Below, piece after piece: positions 1-11,895 of a DNA stretch of 64,000 nucleotides (the stretch's first letter is position 1; the number at the start of each line of letters is the position of its first letter). The notes under the pieces are model-generated. The model did not search any database. It saw nothing but the letters and a program-made list of their open reading frames with translations, and had not been told where the DNA came from. Source of the stretch: Asterella californica. Taxonomy: Eukaryota; Streptophyta; Marchantiopsida; Marchantiales; Aytoniaceae. The stretch covers positions 372,001-436,000 of the forward strand of contig JAYKYS010000012.1 of the NCBI GenBank assembly GCA_036924285.1. The letters are read 5' to 3'. The position numbers and the translations under genes were made by a program.

Positions 1-1980
1 AATAACAACTTATTTTATTTACAATGCCCAGATGATGCACAAGTTTAGAGAGAGTGGATGTCGCGTCGTCGATCGGTCATACAATGAAACAAAAATCTTG
101 AAAAAAATAGGTTCCCAAACTTGGTGTTCATAGATCTGACAACAACATTGGATATATCTTGTCGAGGAGATCAAAGTTGGTGTGTAAATCGTCAAAATGG
201 AGTAAAGACAAAAATATTACGACAATTTAAACTTTTATGAATTTTTGCATAGATGATGGATCGACGGTGTGATGGATGTCACGATTGCGACTATCTATTT
301 GAGTGATTCATGATAGTGAAATATGCCAAATCAGCAATTTGTGGACGTTCACTTCAGTGATCTTTGTCGTTGCATCCGGTATAAGATGATGAGATGAGAG
401 TTCATGAGGTACGTTTCCTTGCGTGATGTTTCGTGAGTATATCTTAGTGTCTTACATGGAGGGTGAAGAGCTGCAAAAGTTGTACTCATGGATGGAGGAT
501 TGATCCGAGTTCTGGATCCCTCATTCTCGAATATATCACATATCAAGCTTCATTACATCCATGGCAATCACTTTTGACAATGATTCGTTGCTTATTTTGG
601 TGAAGAGTTCATGAGGAGAGTGATAGACTTATCTACTCTGGAGATTCTTGCCGATCGTTACGTACAAGGAGAATTGAGACCTGACTGTGGACATCTTACG
701 TTGATGGTTGAATGGACTTGAACTTTCTAGCCAACATCCTTTTCAAATGTTTGGGTTGACATTCGATGTCACTGTCAGCAAAAGATCAATCATCGTGCGT
801 GGATCACAAGAAACTTTGGTAAGGAAGACTATAATGAAGTGATGACTTCATCATTTCTTTTGTCGTACTTTTCATCGTCAAGGTCATTATCTTGATTTTG
901 TATCGAGACTCGTGTATTTTGTATCATTATTATCTCTATCGCTCGACAAGGGTGATTATCTTCCGTTAAGTTTGGAGTCCGAAGTATTTGGTTCAAGCTT
1001 TGAAGATGTGAGAGTGTTTTAGGGTTACAACTCGATCTATAGTACCAAGTAGGAGATAAAGTGATCTCTAATCTTCTTTCTCATTAATCTATTTTTGACC
1101 AATTAAGTTTATCTCAATTCCAAAGACGATTTTGGGGTTCTAGAAGTCTTCTCGGAGGTCATTCGTGGAGTATGAGGTCTCGCTGGAAAGCTTCAAGCTG
1201 GACTACTGGAGAGGAAGATCGATCGATTTGGAGCTCTGAGCGGAGTGTTATCATCGTTCAAAGTCAAGGAGGTCGAATTGATTTTCGAGTGTCTCGAGAG
1301 TTTGAGAGATGATCTTTTGGTATTGTCAAGGGGATTGGATAGTTGACATCCTGCTGGTTGCATTGGTCTAAAATAGTCTTTATATTTGAATTAGATTTGA
1401 CCTCAAAATGGTTGACTGAAATTGGCTGTATCAGTTGAGAGACATAAGTAAAACCGTTTTGCTTGGATTCAAGGATTGAGTTGTTTCATGCAGATGGGAT
1501 AGAATCTCTTGAGTGTGCTCTATCAACATGTGCTATTTCAGCTCAATTGGCTTAACGAAGGTGTTGGCATCGTGGATTTTAGCCATCGGGGTCTGGAAAA
1601 CTCATAAGTTAATAAAGACGAAAGGCTTGGTCAATTTCGAACAACCGGTTTGGGTTGTGAAGTTGAAATTTCAAAGACTAGTAGTGAAGGATCAAAGAGA
1701 TATTTCCTTTGAAGTTTGAGCGCAGTTGGAAGTTCAACTTTGTTGCCAAATTTTAGACTACAACATGTTGGGTTTTGAAGGAGAGGAGAGATTTCACCTA
1801 AGTTGACCTTGAACGAATGACTTGGGGTTTCAATGTGGAACTTCCTGAAGGTACTCTTGTGAACTAAATCATATGTTTATCATGTATAGATCCTTCATGT
1901 TATTAGAATAAGATTGAAGGTCGAATTGTGTTGTGTGGTACACGAGTTTTACACTTAAGTTCAAGTTAGGTCAGTAAAAA
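1..1980. other. Unassigned AT-rich sequence, no gene recognised
   Basis: Only short scattered ORFs of under 70 codons occur, with no recognisable domain. Around 1750-1980 there is weak resemblance to the LTR that precedes the gag gene at 25.15 kb, so part of this stretch may be the decayed 5' LTR of the gag remnant that follows it. I see no RNA gene, clear promoter or repeat array. Confidence 0.4.
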
Positions 1981-1989
1981 TTGAGACAA

Positions 1990-3079
1990 AAAGCCTGATA
2001 GATTGGATAGTGAGGACACTAGGATTTCATCGAGTGGGTCCGAGATCTTACCATATCTCTCCATAGCCAAATCTTTTATGTATTCTCACACCAAACTTCA
2101 CACTCTCTGACATTTGATGAACACGACATGAGACGTTCGGGATAAGAAGTATGTGTATGGATTTGCAACCATGGATAATGAGGGGTTGTCTCATTTCACA
2201 GGTGCGGATTCTACTTCTAGGAGACTCCTAAAGTTATCAAACTTACTAGGTCTGACATGCAATTGCTCGAGGCATTCATGTTGATATGCAACAACAGTGA
2301 CAATGACTATCAAAGCCTTGCAATCTGTTCTGGAGATGTTGGATCAGTTTGATGAGAGAAATGTATCCATGTACTTGAAGTACTACTCGAGGGAGATGGA
2401 GCTAAACAAAGTACCAGAAAAGAAAATGATACAAACGTTTGAGCTTGCCGTTGTAGTTGAGTTACGAGAGTATGTGAGAAAGATCTTTCGAGCTCATGGA
2501 GCTACTTGGGAGGAGTTTACTTTTCAACTGAAGGAAGAATACTCTCTAGAGGATGTCGATAGAGTGATTAAGAAGTCATTCACGGAGTGGATGAATAAAC
2601 CCCAACAAAGGATTTGTTGTCACGAAATTGTTTTGGGAGTTTGAGAGACAATGTCTTCAGTTGTCGCGAATGGAGAGGCTCACACTTGAGAATGATAAAG
2701 TGGAGCTATTCTTACAATCATAAAATAATGACCTACAAAAGAGTTGGAGCTGCTTCTAGAAGATAGGACGGAGAACAACGAGCCTATCGCTAATTGAAAA
2801 AAGATTTTTGAAGCGGTTGGTATTCTTGTCAAGAGAAAGTACAGGAGAAGAAAGATAATAGCAAATCATGGAATAAGACCGCCATCTATGATAGTACCGT
2901 GGAAGCAATCAATAGTACCTCTACCTATTGCTCAACCTCCTAGTATTCCTATCCCTGTAATTGTTCCACAACAGAAAGATACTATGGAGATTGTGAAAGG
3001 GATGAGGGACTTGCAGATCAAGTTAGCAAGGAGTTGTCTCCTCAATCTCGATACAATCATCAACTGGTATGTGCTATGA
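1990..3079 (+). pseudogene. Degenerate Ty3/gypsy gag remnant (LTR1 family), with LTR-end-like leader
   Basis: An open frame at 2297-2644 encodes a stretch aligning with the gag at 25152-25688. Shared blocks include KALQSV, MDQF/LDQF, KYY(S/A)REMELNKV, FELAVV, EEFTFQLKEEYSLED and RVIKKSF.EW. After the stop at 2642 the similarity continues in broken frames to about 3070, with blocks ELLLEDRTE and GMRDLQIKLAR matching the later gag/linker region. The DNA at 2040-2160 matches the last 120 bp of the LTR ending at 25139. Gag would form the particle core of the retrotransposon. This copy has several stops and frameshifts and no pol downstream, so it is a truncated relic. Family assignment is by direct comparison inside the window and is firm; the exact ends are not. 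Confidence 0.75.
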
Positions 3080-3185
3080 ATCTGCCTCAACCTCATGTTT
3101 CTTCTCCGAAGTAGTGTCTACATGCCCTGCTATGATCCTCTTTTCAGCCTCATCTCATTCATTGTCAGACGAGTCCCGTTCATCT

Positions 3186-3428
3186 CTATTTCACCACTCC
3201 CGTAAGATAATATCTTCCATGATCAATCAAATGCTTGTGCACATGGATAAGTGTAATCACTCTACACCACTTGCACTGGTTGCAACTACATCGTATTTTG
3301 CTTAAGTTATGCTCTCTTGCATATTTTTGTTCTCCTCTCCATAGTTTAAGGTCTATGTATTCAATTCTATCATGACGTGTCAAATGTGATCTGCCCTTAG
3401 ATCTATGCCCTTCTATAGGAAACTGCAT
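3186..3428 (-). pseudogene. Fragment resembling a CACTA/En-Spm transposase-associated domain
   Basis: The 80-codon minus-strand frame contains RGEQKYAREHN, IRCSCNQCKWC and HVHKHLIDHGRY. The pattern of a Cys-rich C.C..C..C segment followed by a conserved HL...G stretch is like the N-terminal domain (Transpos_assoc) found in plant En/Spm (CACTA) elements, where it precedes the transposase. The frame is short and isolated, with no DDE catalytic domain nearby, so it would be a relic. The assignment is from motif memory only; a profile search would be needed to settle it. Confidence 0.4.
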
Positions 3429-3479
3429 TTTCTACCTATCGAGAGCTCTGTGCAAACAATCCAGAAAACATTTATTCTT

Positions 3480-6140
3480 ACCCTCTATAAACAAGGCTGC
3501 ATGATTCTAATAACAAAACTGCACACAAATCAGATCACTTCATTAGCTGTTCTCATGATACTCTAATGTATCATAGTAAAGCAAATCCATGTTAGTCTTT
3601 TATTGTTACTCAACTTAAGTAAAACTATAGCTACTCACATTAGTGATATGTTATCAAATAAATATATCTGTATTATGTACCACAGTCATTTTTAATTGTA
3701 TACGTAACTTTCATATGCGTAATTGTGACCATGTCATCTTCTAAACATCAGTGGTACAATGGATCCAAGCTTAGCAGTAGTACGAGCTGACTTGAGATAC
3801 ATGTTATGTGGATTTGCTAGTGGAGCAACTAGCATGTTTTGTGTGATGGTTGTTTGAGAGGATGACACATGTTGTGTTTGACATCATCCCTCGACGTAGT
3901 TCTTCCACAGCGTGGATGTGTCTATAATGTATATAGCGAGGTGGTCGATTTGACCTTCACGTTATATTTGCAAATAAACGACTAACGATGAGACGTTGAG
4001 CATCCGACCTCCTAATCTTGCACCCACGAAGGTGCATATCCCGTACTTGAGATTTATGGCTGTCTAGAGTTAGAGGGACCTAATCCTCTGCTAGAGGGAC
4101 GATTGTGGTACACTTGTATATGTGTAGGACATCATATGTATGTTTTGTTTATGTGTCGTTTGGTCGGACAGTGATATATGTTGTATAGCGATGTGTATGC
4201 ACATGATAACTATCACGTCATGTGTAACGGCTCTGCTAGTTAGCAGAGTGCGTGGTAGCTAGTCTCGTTAAGGTCGCTAACGTTGTTCGGAAAGGTTCTT
4301 GGTTTGGATCCCTTTGGGAAGTATAGTGCGAGGTAAGAGCTTGTAGACCTCACTTCTTTCGAGTTGAACCTTCAAGTTCTTGGCTATGGTATATGAGCGG
4401 AGTGAGTATGACCTTGATTCTTTGCTGCACATAGTGTGATAGAGTGTTCTTTGTGTTGCTGGTTGACATTTTACTATGGATGAATATAAGAATAATGTGG
4501 TACACTTGTGTGTATGTGTATGACATCGTATATTTGTTGTGTTTATGTGTCGCTTGATCTGACAACAATGTATGTTGTATAGCGATGTGTAAGCATGCGA
4601 CACGGTGATTCTTGTCTTAGGTTTGGGTTCTAAGACTTGGTTAGAGACTTGGGGGTGTGATTACAACCAACTTGTTCTGATCTTTAGTTTTGTAAGATCC
4701 TTCAGAAGTGTACATAAAGTGAGGTTGGATATTTGAAAGACTCGTTCTCGTATATTGGAGGGATTATGATGTATGTAACTGCGGTTGCACTAGGGACGAG
4801 CGACGTGATCTTTTGCAAACTTGTACAATTTTGATAATTTTTATTTTTTCTTCATACTATACGAGCTGCTCGTCTACAAGGATAGCAATGTCTCTTATAG
4901 TTAAGCTAGCTGCACGCACTAGACGAGTTGCTTGCTACTATGGTCGCATTATCTCTTACGGCTTGGCGTAGCTACTCATCTACCAAGGTCATAAAGCACA
5001 TAAACATATAGTTTACATTTGTCTCTAGTTTTAAGTTCCACTTGCTTGTTTGGTACTGGCGGATACTTCACGTGTCGTAACTTTACCACAAAGGCAGAGA
5101 AGGAGGTTTGGGAGAATCATTGACGATATTCACGATGAGAGAAGCTGTGAAAGAGAGAACTGAGAGCTCATAGTGTAAGTTTGGAGAGAATACGTCTACT
5201 ACTAAGAGGAGGACATTGAGAAGGAGAGAAATTGAAGAAATTGACGAGTTTGAGAAGATGATACTAATATGTGACACTTCTTGAGGGAAAAGAACTTCTG
5301 AAGTTTGTATATGAAAGAGTGATTACACGCACGTGACTTGTGTTCTGCTCATGTATCTAGGTGTTTGATTTTAGTTTTCAGTGTTCGATTTATGATCAAA
5401 ATTGACATAGAGGAGAGTCGTGTTACCACCGATCTATCGTTCACACGCGTATCTCAACACATAGATCGATTCACAACTAGAGGTTCTCATCCCTCCCGAG
5501 AAAACTCTCGCTCGACAACATTGTACATTAACACAATTTGAGCACGAGATATGTTTTGATGTTGGATGATGATCTTGTCAAAAATTTCACCAATCATCTT
5601 TTTAATGCTATATAACCTCTTGTTTTCACTCCTTTTACTATCGACAGCGATAGAGATATATATTTGAACATGTACTTCTCCATTAGGATATAGTCTCTTA
5701 TGGCATGACTCAATTCTCACATGTTTTTGCAAGTGAGTCTTTCTTTGTGCACACAAACTATTGGAGAACTGTAGCTTAGAACATACTCCGCATGGAGAGA
5801 GCATGCACTTCATGGATCAGATCAAGATTGTCTCTTCCATATGGTCTCCAGAAGACATAATGTCTTTTTTCTTGTACTTTTTTGCTATATGCATATATAT
5901 ACATATGTTAAAAGTATCTATTGTGTGTACATGTGTACCGTCTAGAAGTCAAAAACAATATAATAAATAAAACTTGAATTCACAAAAAAATTATTTCATC
6001 AGAATGGCAAGTTGAAAATACAATCAATTGTTCTCTTCAGAATTTGAATTCATTTGATTAGAACACCATCAACTTGACAATTCATTTCTAAATTGATATT
6101 CATCACTCTATTTCTTTGAACTATTCCACTTGTATCCAAA
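3480..6140. repeat. Unassigned spacer with a dispersed direct repeat (about 4105-4215 and 4497-4605)
   Basis: Two stretches about 392 bp apart share long identities, beginning GTGGTACACTTGT and ending with a common TATGTTGTATAGCGATGTGTA block. Between 4840 and 5000 there are loosely repeated segments containing GAGCTGCTCGTCTAC-like and GTAGCTACTCATCTAC-like words. Several minus-strand ORFs (for example 5487-5813, 108 codons) have no domain I recognise. The stretch may be the non-coding part of a decayed DNA transposon, possibly the CACTA-like remnant just upstream; that link is a guess. Confidence 0.35.
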
Positions 6141-6149
6141 TCACCCTGT

Positions 6150-7168
6150 CCATTCATCTCTTTTACTCAACAGAAGTTATGCAACATAGCACAACAACTA
6201 CCCCAACAAACTAGGAATTTGTTGTCTTTTCTAATTTTTAACTAAGTCATCAATTGCTTGAGAGTGTCATCTTGACTTCCAAATACCAATGCAATGCTCG
6301 TTAGCCACTCGAGCATGTGCAACACAAGTATTGAATTCTTATTTTTTGTTATCTCGAGAAGTCATGTGGAAAGAAAGTACCAAATGTCTATGAGGTGAAT
6401 ATCTTGAATCACCGAGCAAATATGGATGAGACTCAAAATAAGTGTTCTCTATATGTAAAAGTTCGCAAATGTTAGATCTTTGTAAACAACTTAAATCTTG
6501 ACAATTCCTTGGCATATCCAAAAATATGTATAAATTTTTTTTCCGATGATCACTTGTCACTTGAGCATTTATACTATAGTAATATTTTCTATCAAAATAT
6601 GTTTCTCCATCATACCTAGGTCTATAACTAAGAGGGAGTAAAGTATCATCTATCAATCCGACACAACCTGGAAAATTTTTCTCAGCAAAATGATCAACAA
6701 TATGAGCTCTCTCTGCTCGATTGAGTCATTTCACTTGATTCTGTAATTTAGACTCTAACGTTGTCATAACTCTAGTGGTATAGTTCACCATGCTGTCATG
6801 ACTTATTCCTCGTAAAAAAAAAATTTGATCCAAACAAGCTCCATTATCATTGTGTCTTAGTTGATTGGTCACCATCGCAAGCTGTAAACCCACAGGAGCA
6901 TGAGGAAGTCTGGAATTATTCTTAAACATAGGGTGATCTTGTATAAGAGATAAAAGTGTTTGAAATAGAGGTTTATCCATCCGCATAAGTTGTCGAAAAG
7001 AAGGTCCGAGAAGCTATGAAAGGAAGTTTTGCACGAATTTTTTGCTTTTGGAAAATAACTTAGATCGATCCAAATATCTTGCATTTGTAATAATGTATAT
7101 AAATAGAATACTTCATCTCCATAACTTGAATCATTGGTGAAATCAGTGCTATCTTCGATGGATGGCAA
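6150..7168 (-). pseudogene. PIF/Harbinger-type DDE transposase pseudogene
   Basis: PIF/Harbinger transposases cut and paste DNA transposons with TTA-like target sites. Reading leftward, 7168-7015 gives an N-terminal segment (SYGDEVFYLYTLLQMQDIW). 6986-6726 gives the helix-turn-helix-like region (MDKPLFQTLLSLIQDHP, FLRGISHDSMVNYTTRVM). After an in-frame stop near 6726, 6656-6339 gives the nuclease core (GLIDDTLLPLSYRPRYDGE, KYYYSINAQV, YLLGDSRYSP). A second in-frame stop (TAA) at 6339 is followed by VAHARVANEHCIGIWKSR. The three acidic residues of a DDE site are all visible (D of GLIDD, D of GDSRY, E of ANEHC), but the frame is broken by at least two stops and one frameshift. It resembles plant ALP1-like nucleases. 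No terminal inverted repeats were identified. Confidence 0.85.
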
Positions 7169-7990
7169 AGAATGTTTGGATTCTTCATCAGATTATCCCG
7201 CCTAGGTTTTTCCTGTTTACTTGTAATTTACCGGAGGTTTTTGACAATTTATGAACTACTGTGTTAATTTATCGATGATTTTCAGTAAATTTCAAGTATA
7301 TTTTCTCTTTTTTTTGGTTCGTTTGAGAAAGAAATTATCCGACGCATTGTCTACTTCTCCTACATTTTTTGAAAAGCTGTCGGGGCACATTACACGGGAT
7401 GCCGGATCTAGACTGGAGCTGATTCTCACTTCCATAAAACTAAAAGGATACTATTCTTGGAATTCGAAGACCACTAGTATTGGCGAAGTCCACAGCATAG
7501 AAAACTTATGTAAGCAAGAACGGTAATACATAGATGTATACATGTGATCAATCAACGATTGTTAACATCCTTGGAGGTTACATCGAAAGTCATACGGAAA
7601 AGTATAAATTCTGATGATTTTGTGTCTTTAGGTGCTTTGATTCAGTTGAGAGATGGCTAGAGCGTTACCTGACGTTGACAGGATTCTTGACTGATGTAAT
7701 AACTGATGCAGTTAAACCTTTACATCTGTCGTAACACACAAGAAAGAGACTGCATATTTTCCTTGATCTTACGAAAACCACGTAAAAGTGACTTCAGTGA
7801 CCTACCTTCTTGACTCATATATAGCATAAAGAGTAAAGAAAATTTATACTGTTGAGAAGAAAATCTAGTTTAACTCTACTGTTTTGACTGAGTTTAGAAT
7901 TTGACAAACAATGATATATATGTAAATGATATATGATATATCTAGATGATCCAGATATATCATCTAAAGAACATTGTGTACCAAATTAAC
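7169..7990. other. AT-rich spacer, no gene recognised
   Basis: One open frame (7251-7526, 91 codons) shows no recognisable domain. A small inverted repeat, GATATATCT / AGATATATC, lies near 7940-7965. Nothing else stands out. Confidence 0.4.
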
Positions 7991-7999
7991 AATTAAAAT

Positions 8000-8270
8000 A
8001 GTGGTCTATCAAATGATGTTTTGCGAGATAATCCACTGCGGAGTTTTAAGAGTAGAGAAAACTCATGGAAAAGTCGCTTTCTAATAACGGAGTCTTTCTC
8101 CCGATGCGTGAGCCGAGGAAAGTCCGCATTTTCGCCGCTGAGAGCGGTGTTTGTTAACGGCACAGGTTTGCCTGTACAGGTCTTCAGTCTTTCCGATGCT
8201 GCGTTAACGCAGCAACTACACCTTCTCTTCCGGCGAGAGGTGGAATTCATCGTCAGAAATTAATGTTGTC
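8000..8270. other. Short GC-rich island with a perfect 16-bp palindrome
   Basis: The base composition rises sharply against AT-rich flanks. GCTGCGTTAACGCAGC at 8198-8213 is a perfect palindrome. Smaller hairpin-like words flank it, such as CCGCTGAGAGCGG and ACAGG...CCTGT. Open frames occur on both strands (8021-8263 plus, 7993-8250 minus) but neither resembles a known protein, and an overlapping pair like this is expected in GC-rich DNA. It could be a structured RNA, a mobile-element end or an imported fragment. Confidence 0.35.
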
Positions 8271-8961
8271 GTTGGAGTCACACACTCATGGAAGAAGTTG
8301 CAAGCGATCATAGCGTTTAATTAACAGTTAAAATTGTATTGAGTCAAATATGGACAGTTAACATTTTGTGTGTGACATTTGCACCTGTGAATCCTCGTCC
8401 CGGACGAAAATATCAGCTGTGAACACTCGATCTCTTCTTCTACAGAGAAAGGTCAGTTATAAACTTGCTGTCAATGTCGTTCCAGTCACTAGGAATGGAA
8501 CGATTTAGGTCTCCTATTTATACACCGACCTTAAAGTGCTAAGCAAGTCTATCGCACACGAATGATCACCCAGATTTCCACACCATAAGTCCCTTGAGGA
8601 TTCCGCCGATTATAACCAGGGCATATCACTCCAATCTAACTTGGCCCTTCAGTAACTGTACGTACGTAGCTAGCTAGCTAAATACGGTGTACGTAGTGGC
8701 TGCTAAGATAGGAGAGGAATCAAGGCTCTCGGGAGGTAAACAAGTACAAACACTTTATCTAGATAAACCACCTGTGCTACTATATTAACGCTAGAAGGAT
8801 GAAGTGGCATTTACCTGAATCACAGTAGCGAGCGAAGCAAGAGCCAGAGCATGAGAATCCACTTCAGGGCAAGGACGTCTGAGGAGGTTTTCTCCGTCTG
8901 GTCCACTAATACGCGTAGAGATAGTGTTCGCCACGGCATGTGTCTTCGTTGTTGTGCGACC

Positions 8962-9457
8962 GTCTTGGTGATCTTTAGGTTTTGGAGCTGGTGAGGTTAT
9001 GCGAGCACTAGGTTGTTCTCGTCTATACTTCTTGTTTCTTGCAGAGGAGTATTGTGACATCCTCTTTTCATCACGAGTTTCTTGACCACTTTAAAAAACT
9101 TGTGTTTGGTTTTTTTTTCTCTTCTGGAGCTCTGTGAAGGACATAAGCCGAGTCGTGATCCTTGCAGATTTCTACTTAGTGTCTCCGGCTTCGTTTTTGG
9201 ACTGCCGGTCTTGGTGATCTTAAATTTTTGGAGATGGTGAGGTTATGCGGGCACTAGGCTGTTCTCATCCTACATCTTGTCTCTTGCAGAGGACTATTAT
9301 GACATCCTCTTTTCATCACGAGTTTCTCGACAGTTCTCAAAAACTTGTGCTTGGTTCTTTTTCTCTTCCGGAGCTCCGTGAAGGACATCAGCCGAGTCTT
9401 GACCCTTGCAGATTTCTACTCGGTGTCTCCGGCTTCATTTTTGGACTGCAACGTCTT
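8962..9457 (+). repeat. Tandem duplication, period about 248 bp, two copies
   Basis: The segment starting GTCTTGGTGATCTT at 8962 recurs at 9210. Both copies run through TTGGAG(C/A)TGGTGAGGTTATGCG, TCTTGCAGAGGA(G/C)TATT, ACATCCTCTTTTCATCACG, GGAGCTC(T/C)GTGAAGGACAT and TTTTTGGACTGC. Copies differ at scattered sites, so the duplication is not recent. A short minus-strand ORF (8791-9060, 89 codons) overlaps copy 1 and has no recognised domain. Confidence 0.85.
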
Positions 9458-9658
9458 GTCTTTGTGTTCGACAGGTGATCGATTCTCGTCAATATTTCAG
9501 CCTGAACTGCAGTTTCTTGGTTAGTTGTTGTGTGGGTTTCTTGTTGGGAGACTGAAGGGTTTTCTGGAGTAAACTACTGCAGACCAAATTGCAACCATTT
9601 TGGTCTTCTCTGTGGTCAGGTGGATCAGTTGGCTGACTATTGGAACCTTCGGGCTACC

Positions 9659-9698
9659 CGCACCAAGAAGCAAATACTGAAATTTGCTTCTTGGTGCG
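9659..9698. repeat. Perfect 17-bp inverted repeat with 6-nt loop
   Basis: CGCACCAAGAAGCAAAT at 9659-9675 pairs exactly with ATTTGCTTCTTGGTGCG at 9682-9698, with loop ACTGAA. A run of T residues does not follow, so it is not a typical terminator. It could be the stem of a small hairpin RNA or the scar of a fold-back insertion. Confidence 0.9.
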
Positions 9699-9876
9699 AG
9701 TAAGTATGGGATTTACATGTTTGACTGTGGGGGAGGAAACTCTTTGTTGCGGCTTGGTACGGGATAAGAACTCTGAAGTTGTAGCTTCTTTGTGGTTCAA
9801 ACTTCTTGCTGTAGGATGTTATTGTAGCAGGCTTTAGACATTCAGCAGCGTCTTTCTGCTTTCAGCAAAAAGTTAT

Positions 9877-10206
9877 TTGGCATTCAGCAGCAACATTGCA
9901 TTTTTTAATTTAGAGGTTTTGAGGTATTTTCTCGTTCACCGTATGTCTCGAAACGAGATTTGTATGGAGTGGCATGAAGATCGTCGTCAATGGGAGGTCT
10001 GGGGAGGTAAAATCATCGGTTTACTGATTCTCACTCCTGAGGATTTACAACTTGTATTTCTGGTTTACTGGGCTGTTGTACAATCACTGACTCGCAATGA
10101 AGAGTATGCTGATGTCTATGATGATTGTGGCAGGATCCATTTGTTGGATCGTGCTGCACTTTGCTTCACAAAACAGGTCCTTGGTAGACAGCGTTATCAG
10201 ATTTAG
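9877..10206 (+). CDS. Hypothetical ORF, 109 codons, unrecognised
   Basis: I do not recognise this frame. Its composition is protein-like (EICMEWHEDRRQWEVWGG, LLILTPEDLQLVFLVYW, EYADVYDDCGRIHLLDRAA), rich in Trp and acidic residues and not low-complexity. It may be an exon or a remnant of an unknown element. No neighbouring exon with matching style was found, and no splice signals were confidently placed. A chance ORF remains possible. Confidence 0.3.
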   Translation: MAFSSNIAFFNLEVLRYFLVHRMSRNEICMEWHEDRRQWEVWGGKIIGLLILTPEDLQLVFLVYWAVVQSLTRNEEYADVYDDCGRIHLLDRAALCFTKQVLGRQRYQI

Positions 10207-10429
10207 AGGGCCCTCGCTTTCTGACTTGGATATGCAGACAGAACGCAACTACTCGGTGTTTTAGAGACAGTTGTGAAAGAAACCTGGTCTGTCGATGGAG
10301 AACAATTCGTTGACTATCAGGAATAAGTATTGCATCATGTACATTTATGCATACATTCATTTGCATCATTTTCATTTTGCATCCCTTTGGGATAACACCT
10401 TGTGATAAGATCTGAGACAAGGGCACCTA

Positions 10430-11890
10430 GCTGGGTTCAACTCCTGGGATTTCAGTTTTCTGAATAAAACTTGAAGATAATGATTTCAGCGAGGTTTAGC
10501 TTGTCCAAGAAGGTTGAAAAGAGTTTAGATTTCACACTAAGTCAGAAACTGAATAAATAACAAAAAATGGTCCATGTATAATGCTAAGTCAATACTATAA
10601 ACCCCGAAATCAGTTTCAGAATGATCGATTTGAACTATTTTCACAAACCTGAATTATACTCGTAGCATTTTCAAATTTGCAAACTTGACTAACGAAAAAT
10701 CAGTGTCCTTGTAATTTGTAACAGTCTCCAACATTCAACTTCAAACTGGATATAGAAGTTTATTTCCAACACAATTACATGACACAGAAGTCAGGACTCT
10801 AGTTTGCTATGCACTTTTTTACATCTGTTGAGTTTTTCGTTAATTCCATTGGCTTGTGCGCAAGCGGAAGGAGAGAGAATGAAAGAACCGGGAAAGAGAA
10901 TGAAGTAATGAGGAGAGAGGTCCGAAGACCTTCTCAGCCTTTTATTCTATGGGAGGGAAGAACTTCCTCCTCCTTCCTCAAAAACAGAATTTTTCGGCAG
11001 TCAGGACTTGATTTCAAGTTTTCAAAAAGAGTCTCAAGCTGCCTGCTGGCTGTCCCGGTCGCAAAACGCCGGGAATATTTCTGATTACTGTAAAGTTAGG
11101 TGATCCTTGTAACACGAGATTCAGCACAGTACAAAGCGTCAGTTATGTACGAGAATGTTTGAAATTCAAAATAAAGAATATTTTATTCATTGGTCCAGAT
11201 AGCTCGTAAGTGTTTCTACACGTTTCTCCAGTTGGATGTCAGTTATCATCAAGACTTGGTGCAAAAGATAAGTTATGAAAAGACGTGTCTTTTGAGCCGT
11301 CGATAAAGTTCTCTAAACAAACAATGAGAATGTTGTACTGTTCTGCAGTTCAGGTGGGAGCCTCCGCACTTTGGGACGATACTAGTTAGAACTAAAAAGG
11401 AGTTAGGTGGGGTTCCTGACCTCTATTATAGTAGTAGTTGTGGTATAAGAATAAGAATGCTGCGCGCAGTGGTTGTAACGCACGACGAGTAGTCTAGTCT
11501 AAACTCTAATGATGAGGCTAGTTCAATGCTCGGGGAGTTCCGGTTTTTAGAGTAGTGACTTCCAGTACTTTTTGATAATTTCCGGTGTTGGATCAAATCT
11601 GTCGAAGGAAATTTTCTGAAGGAAAAGTGTAGATTTGATAAACTTTCTGAAAATTGCCGATATGCTTTGCATTCTACCGAAAATTTCTCATTTTTCATGA
11701 AAAACTCCCAGAGCACTGGGCTAGTTGATTCCAACGATTCCAAGTACAAGCATGTGGTCCAAAGCGCAGGTTCAATCCTGATTCAAAGCCAGTCCCAGCT
11801 CCGAAAAGGAGTTATGTAACCCCACTCGGTCTTCAATTCATTCGGCAGAAGATCATCGTGCTAGCGCTGGAATATATGTACATGATCTTC
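10430..11890. other. Unassigned spacer, no gene recognised
   Basis: ORFs at 10809-11084 (plus) and 11426-11749 (minus) show no domain that I recognise. The sequence is moderately AT-rich without obvious tandem repeats. Confidence 0.35.
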
Positions 11891-11895
11891 AAAGC

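Noticed and set aside
4277..4603. Two overlapping minus-strand ORFs (108 and 72 codons)
   Set aside because: They lie over a direct repeat and have low-complexity composition (His/Thr runs) with no domain.
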